The notes under the pieces are model-generated. The model searched no databases, was not told the origin of the DNA, and saw only the letters and a program-made list of their open reading frames with translations. Below are positions 48,960 to 58,286 of a DNA stretch of 62,000 nt, one piece after another (position 1 is the first letter of the stretch; every line of letters begins with the position of its first letter). The stretch comes from Symbiodinium natans. Its lineage: Eukaryota; Sar; Dinophyceae; Suessiales; Symbiodiniaceae. The position numbers and the translations under genes were made by a program. The stretch is taken from the NCBI GenBank assembly GCA_905221605.1, contig CAJNDS010002734.1, positions 1-62,000 on the forward strand, given 5' to 3'.

Positions 48960-49005
48960 CTAAACCCTAAACCCTAAACCCTAAACCGTAAACCCTAAAC
49001 CCTAC
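48957..49005 (-). repeat. CCCTAAA tract truncating the LINE
   Basis: Seven units. The LINE reads into it without a gap (CAACAGGGAAAACCCTAAAC). Confidence 0.95.
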
Positions 49006-49109
49006 AAGCCAAGGTGCGGCTTTTTGAGCTGCTTCTTGGGGTTGATGGTCAGGGCCAGCCTTTCCAGGACATGGTCTGCTGTAGCGACTTTTGGATGCGA
49101 TGGGGTGGA

Positions 49110-49145
49110 AGGGTTTAGGGGGGGTTTAGGGTTTAGGGTTTAGGG
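49110..49145 (+). repeat. TTTAGGG tract
   Basis: Four units with GGGCTTA variants. Confidence 0.85.
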
Positions 49146-49155
49146 CTTAGGGCTT

Positions 49156-49242
49156 AGTGTTCTTAGTAGGGAATGAGGGAATGAGGGCCCTATATACCCT
49201 TTAAGGGATTATGTAGGGCCCTCATTCCCTCATTCCCTACCA
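49156..49242. repeat. Family G inverted-repeat element
   Basis: AGTAGGGAATGAGGGAATGA pairs with TCATTCCCTCATTCCCTACC. The centre is ATATACCCTTTAAGGGATTA. Confidence 0.85.
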
Positions 49243-49273
49243 AGAACCAGGGTTATAAGGTGTCTTTCTTCTG

Positions 49274-49392
49274 CTCCCATGTGGGTGGTTGTCAAAAGTC
49301 TAATCCCTTTTGGGGTACCCTAAATATTAGGTGCCGGATTATAATAGGGATCCAAAAAGCGACCATAATTTTGACAACCATCCATGTAGCTG
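49274..49392. repeat. Inverted-repeat element, single copy noticed
   Basis: CATGTGGGTGGTTGTCAAAA pairs with TTTTGACAACCATCCATG. Confidence 0.7.
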
Positions 49393-49548
49393 GACGAACC
49401 GTTTCAATAGTCTAAGGCTTATAGGCTTTAGGTTTATGGTTGCTGTGGAAACCGCCATCCGCGAAAAGAGGTCCAGATGCAGGACGCGAGGCTCTTATCT
49501 GTGATCGCATGCAGCATTTGCGGCACTGCAACATGCAGATGCTCTCGC

Positions 49549-49824
49549 TCAGCTCAAAAACATGGCAGGGAAATGTGACCTACTAGTCTGAAATTCCAGC
49601 TGCAGTCGCCTCGTCTTTCCGGAGTCATCCGTGTTGGACTGCTTGTTCTCCTCACAATCTCTGGCTGTGGACTTCTGCGCCCCTTTCCCGTGGCGTCTGC
49701 TTGCCAGGCGGCGATGGGTATTCCAGCTGCTGTGGCATTTTGCGATGTGAACAGCGGACCCCACGCGCTCTTCATCAGCCTTAAACACAAAGCACTCGAG
49801 GTTTTGGTTTAGGATCTGCTCCAT
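49549..49824 (-). CDS. Small protein or exon, unknown
   Basis: Minus strand, from the ATG in MEQILNQNLECFVFKADEER to a stop at 49549, about 92 codons with good codon use. Basic and serine-rich second half (RRHGKGAQKSTARDCEENKQ). It may be a first exon with a donor near CAGACTAG. No family recognised. Confidence 0.45.
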   Translation of the reverse strand: MEQILNQNLECFVFKADEERVGSAVHIAKCHSSWNTHRRLASRRHGKGAQKSTARDCEENKQSNTDDSGKTRRLQLEFQTSRSHFPAMFLS

Positions 49825-49883
49825 TTCCAAGCTTGCAAAAAAAAGCTACCTAGGCTTTGAGGAACCCTCAAGCAAACCCCCTA

Positions 49884-50166
49884 AACCCTAAACCCTAAAC
49901 CCCAAACCCCAAACCCCAAACCCCAAACCCTAAACCCTAAACCCTAAACCCTGCCTACTCCACTTGCCAGGGCAAATCTGCTGCCAAGAATCGCCTCCTC
50001 TTCCAGGGGATCTCAGCTTCACACAAATGCCCTATATAGGATGCACGAATTGAGCTGCGCCCGCAAATCCTAAACCCTAAACCCTAAACCCTAAACCCTA
50101 AACCCTAAACCCTAAACCCTAAACCCTAAACCCTAAACCCTAAACCCTAAACCCTAAACCCTAAAT
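49884..50166 (-). repeat. CCCTAAA tracts
   Basis: Mixed CCCCAAA/CCCTAAA units at 49884-49953 and 14 perfect units at 50067-50166. Confidence 0.95.
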
Positions 50167-50273
50167 GGTGAAGCCCTAGACTCTAGACATCCCAAAGCCC
50201 AAGGGCACGGGCACTCGTAATACCACGGACCCGGGACAAGAAACGAACCGAGCAATGTTGCATGACGCTGAAA

Positions 50274-50384
50274 ACTTGGTGGTTCATGGGTACTTCTAAG
50301 TAGTGTTGTAAGTTGGGTAACTATGATCGCCTTATTTAGGGCACTTATAACCCCACTTCTATGTACCCATGAACCTTCCAGTCG
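50274..50384. repeat. Family E inverted-repeat element
   Basis: ACTTGGTGGTTCATGGGTAC on the left, GTACCCATGAACCTTCCAGT on the right. Confidence 0.85.
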
Positions 50385-50404
50385 TTCACAACAGCAAAGC
50401 CAAC

Positions 50405-50512
50405 TCAACCCTAAACCCTAAACCCTCAACCCTAAACCCTGAACCCTAAACCCTAAACCCTAAACCCTAAACCCTAAGCCCTAAGCCCTAAACCTTAAAC
50501 CCTAAACCCTAG
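50405..50512 (-). repeat. CCCTAAA tract
   Basis: Fourteen units with CCCTCAA, CCCTGAA and CCCTAAG variants. Confidence 0.95.
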
Positions 50513-50846
50513 CCGGCGTTGGGAAGCGAAGCGACCCGGCATGCCTTGATGCCGCCTCGGTGCTCAAAGGAAGGTGCACCTGCACACTTTCCTGGCAGGC
50601 AGGTCACTGGCTACGAACTGCAAAAATATGTTCTATGAAAATGGCCACTAAATCAGTTAGTTTCATCAAGTCAATGAGTATACTCACCAACTAACTCAAT
50701 GAGTGAATTGCCGCTCGAGGCCTGCTTGCAGTGGCAGGACCCGGCACGGAGCAACTCGTCCTGTGCGAAGCTGCAAGACATGGACAGAAAATTCCTTGCA
50801 CCCAACGCCACCCAGCCGTTTTGATCTCCCAGGACTGAAGTGAGTA

Positions 50847-50976
50847 GGTTTAGGGTTTAGGGTTTAGGGTTTAGGGTTTAGGGTTTAGGGTTTAGGGTTT
50901 AGGGTTTAGGGTTTAGGGTTTAGGGCTTAGCAGGGTTTAGTGTGTAGGGTTTAGGGTTTATGGTTTAGGGTTTAGC
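50847..50976 (+). repeat. TTTAGGG tract
   Basis: Eleven perfect units, then decayed units. Confidence 0.95.
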
Positions 50977-51400
50977 TCCGGCAAGTTGCTGGAGTGAGTG
51001 CCGGTGCGGGGATCTCAGTGTTTACAGTGCTATGATCCCTGTCTCCGAAGTCCATCCTGCCTCCAGCTTGGAGAGGTTTGCGCCCCTGTTGCCTGAGCTT
51101 CCCTAAGCCCTATAAGCCCTGAAAGGCCTTTTAGCCCTATAAGCCCCAGAAACCTTATAAGCCCTAGAAGCCCGAAACCCTAAACCCTAAACCGTTTTTG
51201 AGCACGGACTGAGGAAGCTGCCCGCAACCTGATAGCAGAGCCTTCCCGCGATCCTATACAAGCAGGGGATGCAATCCCAGGTGTGACTTCGTACTGGTAG
51301 AAAAAAGGTCGTTGCTGCCTCACCAAAAGAGTTCGACAAGGCTCTCACGACTGTGCACCCGACAGCCGACGTAGACGAACATGACGCCGCTGCTGCTCTC

Positions 51401-52034
51401 TCATTCTATCTTCATCTTCACGTGACGGTCCCTAAGGAGTTGTACATGACTCGAGGGTGGAGCTTTATCGTCTGAAGAAGCTAGTGGCAACACGTGGGAG
51501 CACGCAGCTTCCTGCTGCGGACGCATGCCGGCAGCACTCGCAGCATAAGGATGATAGCTGCTTGCAGTGTCCAACTTCTCCCCAGCATCCTGTTCATCAA
51601 GCTGCCGACGCAAATCGAGGATGGTGGCTACATTTTGTTCCATGAGTTTTTGCATATTCTCCAGTGTTGACATGAAGTTGTCACTTGTAGATTTCATGAA
51701 AGCCTCAAACTGGGTTCGCGTCAAGACCTCCTCGCAGGTTTGGCACTCCGCATGTCGACCAGGGCTAGCGTGGGCCACTGGCAAACACAAATCCAGGTGG
51801 ACCATCTGCCTGTTCCTTCGAGCCGGCTGGTCATCCATCTGCAAGAGAGCAACACGCGCCATCTTGATGAATCGAATGGCAAAGTCCCCTCCCAGCTTCT
51901 TTGCAGCGCGCTCTGCGAAACCGAAACATGACAACAGTTTCGTCCACCGAGCATCCATGGCAGCACTTTCCAAGCCACAGTGTGAATTCAATGCAGGGGC
52001 TTGCCCAGTTTGGGCCTCGTAACCATAACGGCTC
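51401..52034 (-). CDS. Retrogene: coiled-coil protein of unknown function
   Basis: A single intronless ORF on the minus strand follows directly after a spliced-leader relic. The first ATG in frame is at 51958 (MDARWTKLLSCFGFAERAAK); the frame is open back to the leader. It contains FIKMARVALLQMDDQPARR, CQTCEEVLTRTQFEAFMKST and a coiled-coil-like stretch (NFMSTLENMQKLMEQNVATI), with a polar C-terminus ending HVKMKIE, then TGA at 51401. Absence of introners, in a region where nearly all other genes have them, agrees with retroposition of a trans-spliced mRNA. A 12-codon upstream ORF starts just after the leader. No family recognised. Confidence 0.65.
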
Positions 52035-52056
52035 CTTGAGCCAAAATGGCTACGGA
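52035..52056 (-). promoter_or_regulatory. Fossil dinoflagellate spliced leader
   Basis: The minus strand reads TCCGTAGCCATTTTGGCTC followed by AAG, which is the full 22-nt leader known to cap dinoflagellate mRNAs by trans-splicing. In genomic DNA upstream of an ORF it marks a gene that returned from mRNA. Confidence 0.9.
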
Positions 52057-52256
52057 CCCTGAACCCTAAACCCTAAACCCTAACTGCCCTGTTACTTGTA
52101 CCAGAATGTGCCACTGAAAGCAGCGCTGTGGTCCCCGCGGACGTCGCCATGGGACCCTCCACCAGCCAAGTTGAATCTCAAAAAGTCTGCCTGTTTATGC
52201 AGGGCTTCTAGGGTTTAGGGTTTAGGGTTTAGGGTTTAGGGTGTATAAGGTTTAGG

Positions 52257-52357
52257 TTCGGATGTTCCCCCTTCTACTAACAGTCCTTAGTAGGGATTAT
52301 AGCACCCCTATGGTAATTTCTATTCAGGACTGTTAGTATAAGGGGGAACATCCGAAG
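52257..52357. repeat. Family B inverted-repeat element
   Basis: CGGATGTTCCCCCTTCTACT on the left, AGTATAAGGGGGAACATCCG on the right. Best-preserved copy. Confidence 0.9.
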
Positions 52358-52431
52358 GTTTAGGGTTTGGCGTTGTACGGCGCAGCAAGTTGTGAAGGTT
52401 GGGATGCAGAGTAGAATGTTAACAAGCCTCG

Positions 52432-52605
52432 TCACATGCGAAAGGCGGATTGTGGAATGCCATGTAACACTTTTGTCGCACCCTGCGCCGTCTCAGCCGG
52501 CACAACCACCAACCTTTTCCTTTTCGGGTTTGGGGCTACACCAGTGCAAGTGTCGGCTTCCAAAATACTTATTCCGTCCAGGGGTTGAAGGGCTTCCTTA
52601 GGGGG
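52432..52605 (-). CDS. Terminal exon of unknown protein
   Basis: Minus strand, LQPLDGISILEADTCTGVAP, then NPKRKRLVVVPAETAQGATK and IPQSAFRM, then stop. PKRKR may be a nuclear signal. Confidence 0.4.
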   Translation of the reverse strand, partial: PPKEALQPLDGISILEADTCTGVAPNPKRKRLVVVPAETAQGATKVLHGIPQSAFRM

Positions 52606-52749
52606 TGGGGTGGGGAAGAAGAGCAAAACAACAGCCAACTCCCAAGTCGAAGCCGCCTCATGCATCTGCCAGTTGTCCTGCGCGTCGCTTGTGGCCTTGG
52701 ATCACGGCCTTTTCTGGGGATTAAGACTCGACATGGACACTATGGCTCT

Positions 52750-52842
52750 ACTTGGAGCTTCATGGGTACTTCTAAGTGGGTTCTAGGTACCCCAAATGAG
52801 GTTTTTGACCACAGCTACCCTACCCATGAGGCTCCAAGTAGG
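52750..52842. repeat. Family E inverted-repeat element
   Basis: CTACTTGGAGCTTCATGGGT on the left, ACCCATGAGGCTCCAAGTAG on the right. Confidence 0.85.
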
Positions 52843-52859
52843 ACTTCTGTGCTGTGAGT

Positions 52860-53300
52860 GACTAGCTCATGCCGGCTCCGTTCTTGTTTGCGGGCTCCCT
52901 CGCTGACTTTTGCAGGATCAGGCGTGCGCTGCTCGAATAAGCAACACTTGCAGATGAGCTTCCTGTGCTGAATGGAAGCACCTCCAGCGGCCTGGGATCA
53001 GAAGTGGATCCTACATTATTGGATTGAGACTCTGTGGCCTGAATCTGGGCACTGTACCCACTTCCGAGGGGTCCATATAAGAGGATCTAAACCCTCTTGC
53101 ATCTGGCTATATCTGGCATTGGCCAAACCTTAGACTTCCTTAAAATCAAGCCGAAACACTGGTGTGTGAAGCCTTAATTTGGGAGAACGCAGCATACTGG
53201 TGTGCAAACAGGCCGCCAGATTGGGCAGGGCATTCTTTGAACGCCCAACACTGGCACGTCCCGTAGCCTGAAGAGGAAACATTCGATAAGCGCCGGGAGC
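52860..53300. other. No supported gene
   Basis: Unique sequence with no favoured frame. A decayed CCCTCTTGCATCTGGC junction word is at 53090. Confidence 0.35.
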
Positions 53301-53306
53301 AGCCAA

Positions 53307-53361
53307 GCCCTAAACCCAAAACCCTAAACCCAAAACCCCAAACCCAAAACCCTAAACCCTA
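53307..53361 (-). repeat. AAACCCAAAACCCT variant tract
   Basis: Alternating CCCAAAA and CCCTAAA units. Confidence 0.85.
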
Positions 53362-53700
53362 CAAAGCCACGACTCTTGCCTACATATAGATGACATGGTG
53401 AGTTCTCAAAATTAGGGTTCCTTGTTGGGTACCTGATAGAAGAGGAGCCGCCTCATAATAAGAACTCCAAAAGGGCACGGAACGTAATGTAGAGCACTGA
53501 CCCTAAACCCTAAACCCTACACCCCTAAACCCTAAACCCTAAACCCTTGACCATTTGGACTCGGTCGCTGTTGCATTCAAGTGTCCCAGATTTGGCCGGC
53601 ACGCAAGCTTCGCTCCAGATTTGACCGCGACGTCCACGCCATGACAGAAGGGACGCCATTTGCACTTGCAGGCGCCTGCCTTGCCAGTTGGCTTCTTAAC

Positions 53701-53800
53701 TCTACTTGAAGGTTCATGGGTACTAAAAAGTGGGGACAAGGTTATAACCATGGCTACCGTACTCATGACCCTACTTGTAAGTGCCCATGAACCTCCCAGT
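53701..53800. repeat. Family E inverted-repeat element
   Basis: CTACTTGAAGGTTCATGGGT on the left, GCCCATGAACCTCCCAGTAC on the right. Confidence 0.85.
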
Positions 53801-53809
53801 ACAGGCATC

Positions 53810-54290
53810 CGCACCCCCCCTTTGTTCCCATGCTCTTACAAAGACACTGGGCGGCAGGGACGCATGTTTAAACCCTGCAATCGAGCTGACCCCGAAACCT
53901 ACTTGTCATGCCACATGTCTCCCCCAAAGTAACTCACGCGCTTTGGCTTGCTTGGAGGTATTTCGGGAATGCTATGTTGGGATAGGTTGTGCCAAGTAGT
54001 GTCATGTAAACGCCGTGTGGCGTTGTCGCACATGCAGGAAACTGTGCGCTCACCCAGTAGTGGTTCCTTCGTTTTGTGCTTTGGTAGTTTGCTGTCTCGG
54101 GCCCTTACAGATGGTTTTGAGGGGGTTCGGGTTGCGGAAAAATTAGCGACAAGCCAGGTGGGCACGGTCCAACTCATTTCTGGCCCTGGAGGTGTTCAGC
54201 TCTCTTTATCCATGGAGCCCAAAACCCTAAACCCTAAGGCCTCTGGGATGCAGCTCCAAAGGCTGTGTGATGTTCTACATCGCGCCGCCT
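53810..54290. other. Open frames on both strands, unresolved
   Basis: A plus frame (AEKLATSQVGTVQLISGPGG) and a minus frame (53899-54177) compete. No decision. Confidence 0.25.
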
Positions 54291-54296
54291 GTGACG

Positions 54297-54390
54297 GTTT
54301 AGGGTTTAGGGTTTAGGGTTTAGGGTTTAGGGTTTAGGGTTCAGGGTTTCGGTTTTAGGGTTTAGGGTTCAGGGTTTAGGGTTTTTTTTG
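54297..54390 (+). repeat. TTTAGGG tract
   Basis: About twelve units with TTCAGGG and TTTCGG variants. Confidence 0.9.
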
Positions 54391-54444
54391 GGTTTAGGTG
54401 CCGATGGTTTTGGTGATGGTTCTTGCATTTAGGGTTTAGGGTTC

Positions 54445-54868
54445 TGCAGCGGCAAAGTTGCGCAAGGCCTCCAAGCCCAGAAGGTCACAAGCCTCGCCCA
54501 CAGGATCAGTGACCTGCAGCAGGAAGGCCCTTGCAGCCTACTTGGAAGTTCATGGGTAGTTATAAGTAGGGTTATAAGCACCCTACATAAGCTTGTAACC
54601 AGCTATAAGTATAGTTACCCTACTTATAACCCCACTTATAACTACCCATGAACCTTCAAGCGCAACTGTCCCCTACCATGCTGGGTGCTGGAACCATTGA
54701 GACGTTGCCCAGCTCCGGGATCGCGTAGTGCACCAGATCACAGAACCTCGGCTCACGTGCAGCCATCGTCACCCGCACACACGCACGAGTGGCATCTGCA
54801 GATGTCTGCAGGCACCTTTGCGCTTTCGAGAGAAGGAGGGCTTGCTTTGTCCAAGACGCGTCTGAGAC
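54445..54868 (-). CDS. Two-exon fragment of unknown protein
   Basis: Exons 54868-54662 and 54537-54445 on the minus strand. Exon 1 follows CCAACAG and reads SDASWTKQALLLSKAQRCLQ, EPRFCDLVHYAIPELGNVSM and GDSC. Exon 2 reads AARAFLLQVTDPVGEACDLL, then GLEALRNFAAA. The join across the family E element keeps the frame. Exon 2 then meets GAACCCTAAACCC, which would be a GA-type donor opening a telomere-repeat intron. Family unknown. Confidence 0.6.
54538..54661 (-). mobile_element. Introner intron, family E (GC-AG)
   Basis: 124 nt. Starts GCTTGAAGGTTCATGGGTAG and ends GAACTTCCAAGTAG. Exons on both sides join in frame (GDSC-AARAF), which shows that family E, the commonest small inverted-repeat element here, can act as an intron. 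Confidence 0.8.
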
Positions 54869-54961
54869 CTGTTGGAAGACTTGGCGCTGACCTGGCTGGT
54901 GTTGCTTCCAGCCGCGCCTGCCAAGGGCGAACCCCAAAGTGGTCACTGCTCTCAAGCTCCC

Positions 54962-55085
54962 CAGGGTTTAGGGTTTAGGGTTAGGGTTTAGGGTTTAGGG
55001 TTTAGGGTTTAGGGTTTAGGGTTTAGGGTTAGGGTTTAGGGTTTAGGGTTTAGGGTTTAGGGTTTAGGGTTTAGGGTTTAGGGTC
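54962..55085 (+). repeat. TTTAGGG tract
   Basis: Seventeen units, two of them TTAGGG. Confidence 0.95.
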
Positions 55086-55162
55086 CCCCCCCAATCCCCA
55101 GCTCGGTGGGATGCTCGACATCAGCATCTCATGAAATATTCTTGTTGTCTCAAAATAATTCC

Positions 55163-55217
55163 CTAAACCCTAAACCCTAAACCCTAAACCCCAAACCCTA
55201 AACCCTAAACCCTAAAG
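55163..55217 (-). repeat. CCCTAAA tract
   Basis: Seven or eight units. Confidence 0.9.
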
Positions 55218-55269
55218 CTGGGGACCCGAAGACAAGCGAGAAAAAACAGAACGGAATGAAACAACAGCA

Positions 55270-55378
55270 ACTGGGGGTTTCCGAAATTAGGGGCACCTTT
55301 TGGGGGATCCATTTGCGGGAATTCGATTCTATATGGGTCTAAAAAGGGGTACCCCTATTTTGGGCAGGAACCAAATAA
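55270..55378. repeat. Family C inverted-repeat element
   Basis: GGGGGTTTCCGAAATTAGGG on the left, AAGGGGTACCCCTATTTTGG on the right. Confidence 0.8.
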
Positions 55379-55482
55379 GACCCAAAACACAATGCGGTAC
55401 ACCAACTTCAGCCCATCCAACGGCTTGCGGTGATCACTTCTTCAAGGGATGACAAGCAGAACTAAAAAAGGGAAGTCCCCAA

Positions 55483-55925
55483 AACCCTAAACCCTAAACC
55501 CTAGACCCTAAACCCTAAACCCTAAAGAAGCTGACCGCGCGTGGCACCTGATTTTGGTGAAGCCATGGAAGCTGCGGCCGCCACAGCCATGCTTGAGACG
55601 CTGGTCTTGCCCTGAAGAGGGTTTAGGGTTTAGGGTTTAGGGTTTAGGGTTTCGGAAGCTCCATGTCCCGGTGCCGAGCAAGCTTGACATGATCAAGGAT
55701 GCAAGAACCCTGGCTGAACCCTAAACCCTAAACCCCAAACCCTGTAAACCCTGCCTCCCCACCGGAAGACTCGTCCATCTTGGGTCGCACGCAGTCGGCC
55801 GTCCACAAGCACAAGAAGCCGAAGAGATGCAACCTTGACCAAGCAAGCCCGACGGTCGAACCAACCATGCCGACGTGATATCAGTGCAAGAACCATGAAA
55901 CACCACCATGAAAGCGGTCTCAACG
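55483..55925. other. Islands between short telomere-type tracts, no gene supported
   Basis: CCCTAAA units at 55483-55526, TTTAGGG units at 55619-55652 and CCCTAAA/CCCCAAA units at 55719-55745. The minus frame at 55693-55923 is mostly repeat. Confidence 0.4.
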
Positions 55926-55927
55926 CA

Positions 55928-56052
55928 TTTGGGGGTTTCCGAAAATAGGGGTACCCTTTTTGGGGGGTCTCAGGTAGTTCTATACTATGTGGGGCCCTAA
56001 ACCCTAAACCCTAAACCCTAAAAAGGGTACCCCTATTTTGGAAAATGCCCCA
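55928..56052. repeat. Family C element with telomere repeats inside
   Basis: Arms GGGGGTTTCCGAAAATAGGG and AAGGGTACCCCTATTTTGG. CCCTAAA units occupy 55997-56022 in the loop. Confidence 0.85.
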
Positions 56053-56207
56053 TTTTGCACCGCTCGCATCGACTTGGGGTCACATCTCCAGTGCCTACCG
56101 CGGAAAGGTGGGGAACATCATCATGCCCATCCTGAGTTGCAGCAAGCCCGAGTTGGGATGAGCAGCTTAGGGTTTAGGGTTTAGGGTTTAGGGTTTAGGG
56201 TTTAGAC

Positions 56208-57058
56208 CAAAACACCGTCATCCAATAGGCTTCCTGCGATCTGAGCGTCGGCGGGCCGAACATCGCAGCAGTGTTCACGGCGGCCGTCGTCGTCGTGGTG
56301 GTTGTGGTCGTGGTCATCACCGTTGTGGTGGGGACATAGTAGGGACAACTCACGTCATCTGGATAGGTCGAAGTGAAATTGTTCGACATGCAGCCTGCAC
56401 CATTGTTGGGGCACCATAGAAAATAATCATGTTCGTTTCTTATTGGGTTTAAGTACTCATAAGAATATATAAAGATGTAAAATGATTTTCAACAATGACC
56501 CAGCAGCAGGGGCAGGCGCAGGTGGCTGCTGCAGCATCATCGGGAAGGCCGCTGTACCACTTGCTCGAGAACACGGCTGTACCCGGCTGCAGATACACCT
56601 CAGTTGTCCAGTACCTAGGGGGAACTTAAGGTTAACCTTTGGGGTTAGGGGATTATATTACACCAAAAAGGTTAAAGGTTACCTACTCTACTACTAAGAC
56701 ACCTCCTGGCATGCTCGTGTTGCTGGTGCAGCCCCGTGGTATGACAATTCCTCAGGTGTGCAGGGGGTGCCAGAGAATGCAGGGGTCTGAGCTGCGCGGC
56801 CTGTCTGTTTGCATCAGAAACCGCTAAATGGATTGTCCAGCATTCTGCAGCCAAGCGGCCACAGGCAAGGTGCTGTACGTCTTCGCCTGCTCGTGCGATT
56901 CGGCTCTCAGACTCAAAAACAAAAAATACCCTAAACCCTAAACCCTAAACTGGCTCCAGGCCGCCTTGCATGCCTCGATGGCAGGCGCCAGCTCGTTGTC
57001 CTGGCAAACTCGGCCGAATGTAACATAACAGGTGTTGGGGCTTTGTGGGGCTTCGACC
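56208..57058 (-). CDS. Cysteine-rich, threonine-rich secreted-type protein (partial)
   Basis: Minus-strand exons, best read as 57058-56953 (APQSPNTCYVTFGRVCQDNE to KAAWSQ), an exon within 56905-56790, one ending at 56703 (EELSYHGAAPATRACQE), 56598-56508 (VYLQPGTAVFSSKWYSGLPD to CACP) and 56394 to about 56208 (MSNNFTSTYPDDVSCPYYVP, a Thr-rich run, then TVFW). The joins across 56599-56702 and 56395-56507 are in frame and well supported. Exon choice between 56905 and 56750 is uncertain because several frames are open. CPC motifs recall the VWA gene at 2395-4455. The 3' end runs into TTTAGGG units at 56166-56206 with a GTCTAAACCC donor. Function unknown. Confidence 0.55.
56395..56507 (-). mobile_element. 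Introner intron, family A-like (GC-AG)
   Basis: 113 nt. Starts GCTGCTGGGTCATTGTTG, ends CCCAACAATGGTGCAG, with a GCTGC duplication. In frame (CPC-CMSN). Confidence 0.8.
56599..56702 (-). mobile_element. Introner intron, family D (GT-AG)
   Basis: 104 nt. Starts GTGTCTTAGTAGTAG, ends GTCCAG... CAACTGAG, with a GGTGT duplication. In frame (ACQE-VYLQ). Confidence 0.8.
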
Positions 57059-57191
57059 TGGGACACGTCGTTTAAGGTTTTAGGAATGATTGGCACCATT
57101 TTGAAACGGTTTCGTACACGATGTCTATAAATTCAGACAGAGCAAGCAAGGCTTGTGAGAATCAGTTAAAGCACAAACACAATTCACGAGC

Positions 57192-57325
57192 TACAGCTGG
57201 ATGACGATGCGGCCGAAGGCAAAAGGAGCCATGAGGAAGAGGGTTTCCCCCAGGAAGTCATCCGCAGTATCATGAGCTGCCATTGCAAAGTTCGCGCTGT
57301 GCAAGCAAAATCCCAAGGATACGTC
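57192..57325 (-). CDS. Terminal exon of unknown protein
   Basis: Minus strand, DVSLGFCLHSANFAMAAHDT, then FLGETLFLMAPFAFGRIVIQ and a TAG. The plus strand is open as well (DDDAAEGKRSHEEEGFPQ), but the strand of the neighbours favours minus. Confidence 0.45.
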
Positions 57326-57495
57326 CCCAAACCCAAAACTCTAAACCCTTAAAACCTAAACCCTAAACCCTAAACTAGGCCCTAAACCCTAAACCGACTG
57401 CACAGGCTTTGTCTGCCTCGAGCAGGAGTGCTGAAACCAGGCACTCGATCCGAAGCACAGACCGCCACTCGACCTGCAGATTCAGCTGCAACGAC

Positions 57496-57716
57496 CTACT
57501 TGAAGGTTCATGGGTACTTAATGGTACTTATAGCCTTGCTTAGGGTTTAGGGTTTAGGGTTCAGGGTTCAGGGTTTGGGGTTTAGGGTTTAGGGTTTCGG
57601 GTTTCGGGTTTGGAGTTTAGGGTTTAGGGTTTCTAAGTAGGGTAACCTTGGTTACAACCTTATTTGGGGTGCTTATATCCCCATGTATAAGTACCCATGA
57701 ACCTTCGAGTAGGGTT
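57496..57716. repeat. Family E element split by a TTTAGGG tract
   Basis: Left arm CTACTTGAAGGTTCATGGGT and right arm AGTACCCATGAACCTTCGAG are intact. TTTAGGG units with variants fill 57538-57633, starting exactly at the internal GCTTAGGG. Confidence 0.9.
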
Positions 57717-57840
57717 TAGGGTTTCGGACCCCCAAGAGTAGATCCTTTCTCGAACCCCAAACCCTAAACTAAGAAAGTAAGTGTGCAAATTTAACTTCTC
57801 CAAAGCGTGTGACCCCTTGTCAGCCCCCAACAACGACGAA

Positions 57841-57967
57841 TTGCTTAAGAACCCCCTCCCCCCCCCCCCCCCCCAAAAAAAAAAAAAAAACAAAAAAACA
57901 TTCTTCCTTACAAGGTAATGTAGGGATTACATTTGTTTTATTCTTTGGGTGGGTTCTTAAGCAAGTA
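57841..57967. repeat. Inverted-repeat element with poly-C/poly-A core
   Basis: TTGCTTAAGAACCC and GGGTTCTTAAGCAA are perfect inverted ends. The left arm continues as a C-run then an A-run. A half copy follows at 57968-58020 and another lies at 33340-33377. Confidence 0.75.
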
Positions 57968-58260
57968 GTAGACTTCATTTTTTTTTGGGGGGGGAGGGGG
58001 TGTTCTTAGGCAAATAGTAGACAAAGGCAACGCTTCTTGTGCAACGGGCCTTGGAGGTCCCTTCGCCCTCCTCCGCCAAGGTGACCACGGAGGAGTACAG
58101 CTGCACCTCCAAAAAGGTCGATGGGCTTAGATTATGTTAGTATAATTACTAACCATTGAAATTCAATAACTTTACTTCACGTAAATTTTGGTAATTGTAA
58201 TTAGGGGCTTCGACTTCTCTCGACTTGTGCGTTTCGGGTTTGGACTCGACACCCCGCCTC

Positions 58261-58279
58261 CCCCCCCCCCCCCCCCCCA
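58261..58279 (+). repeat. Poly-C run beside an exon
   Basis: About 18 C, 8 bp from a GTAAGC donor. Confidence 0.9.
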
Positions 58280-58286
58280 TGCTTAC

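Noticed and set aside
56195-56389. Poly-Thr stretch as a simple repeat artefact
   Set aside because: Kept as part of an exon, because the flanking residues and two in-frame introner joins support coding.
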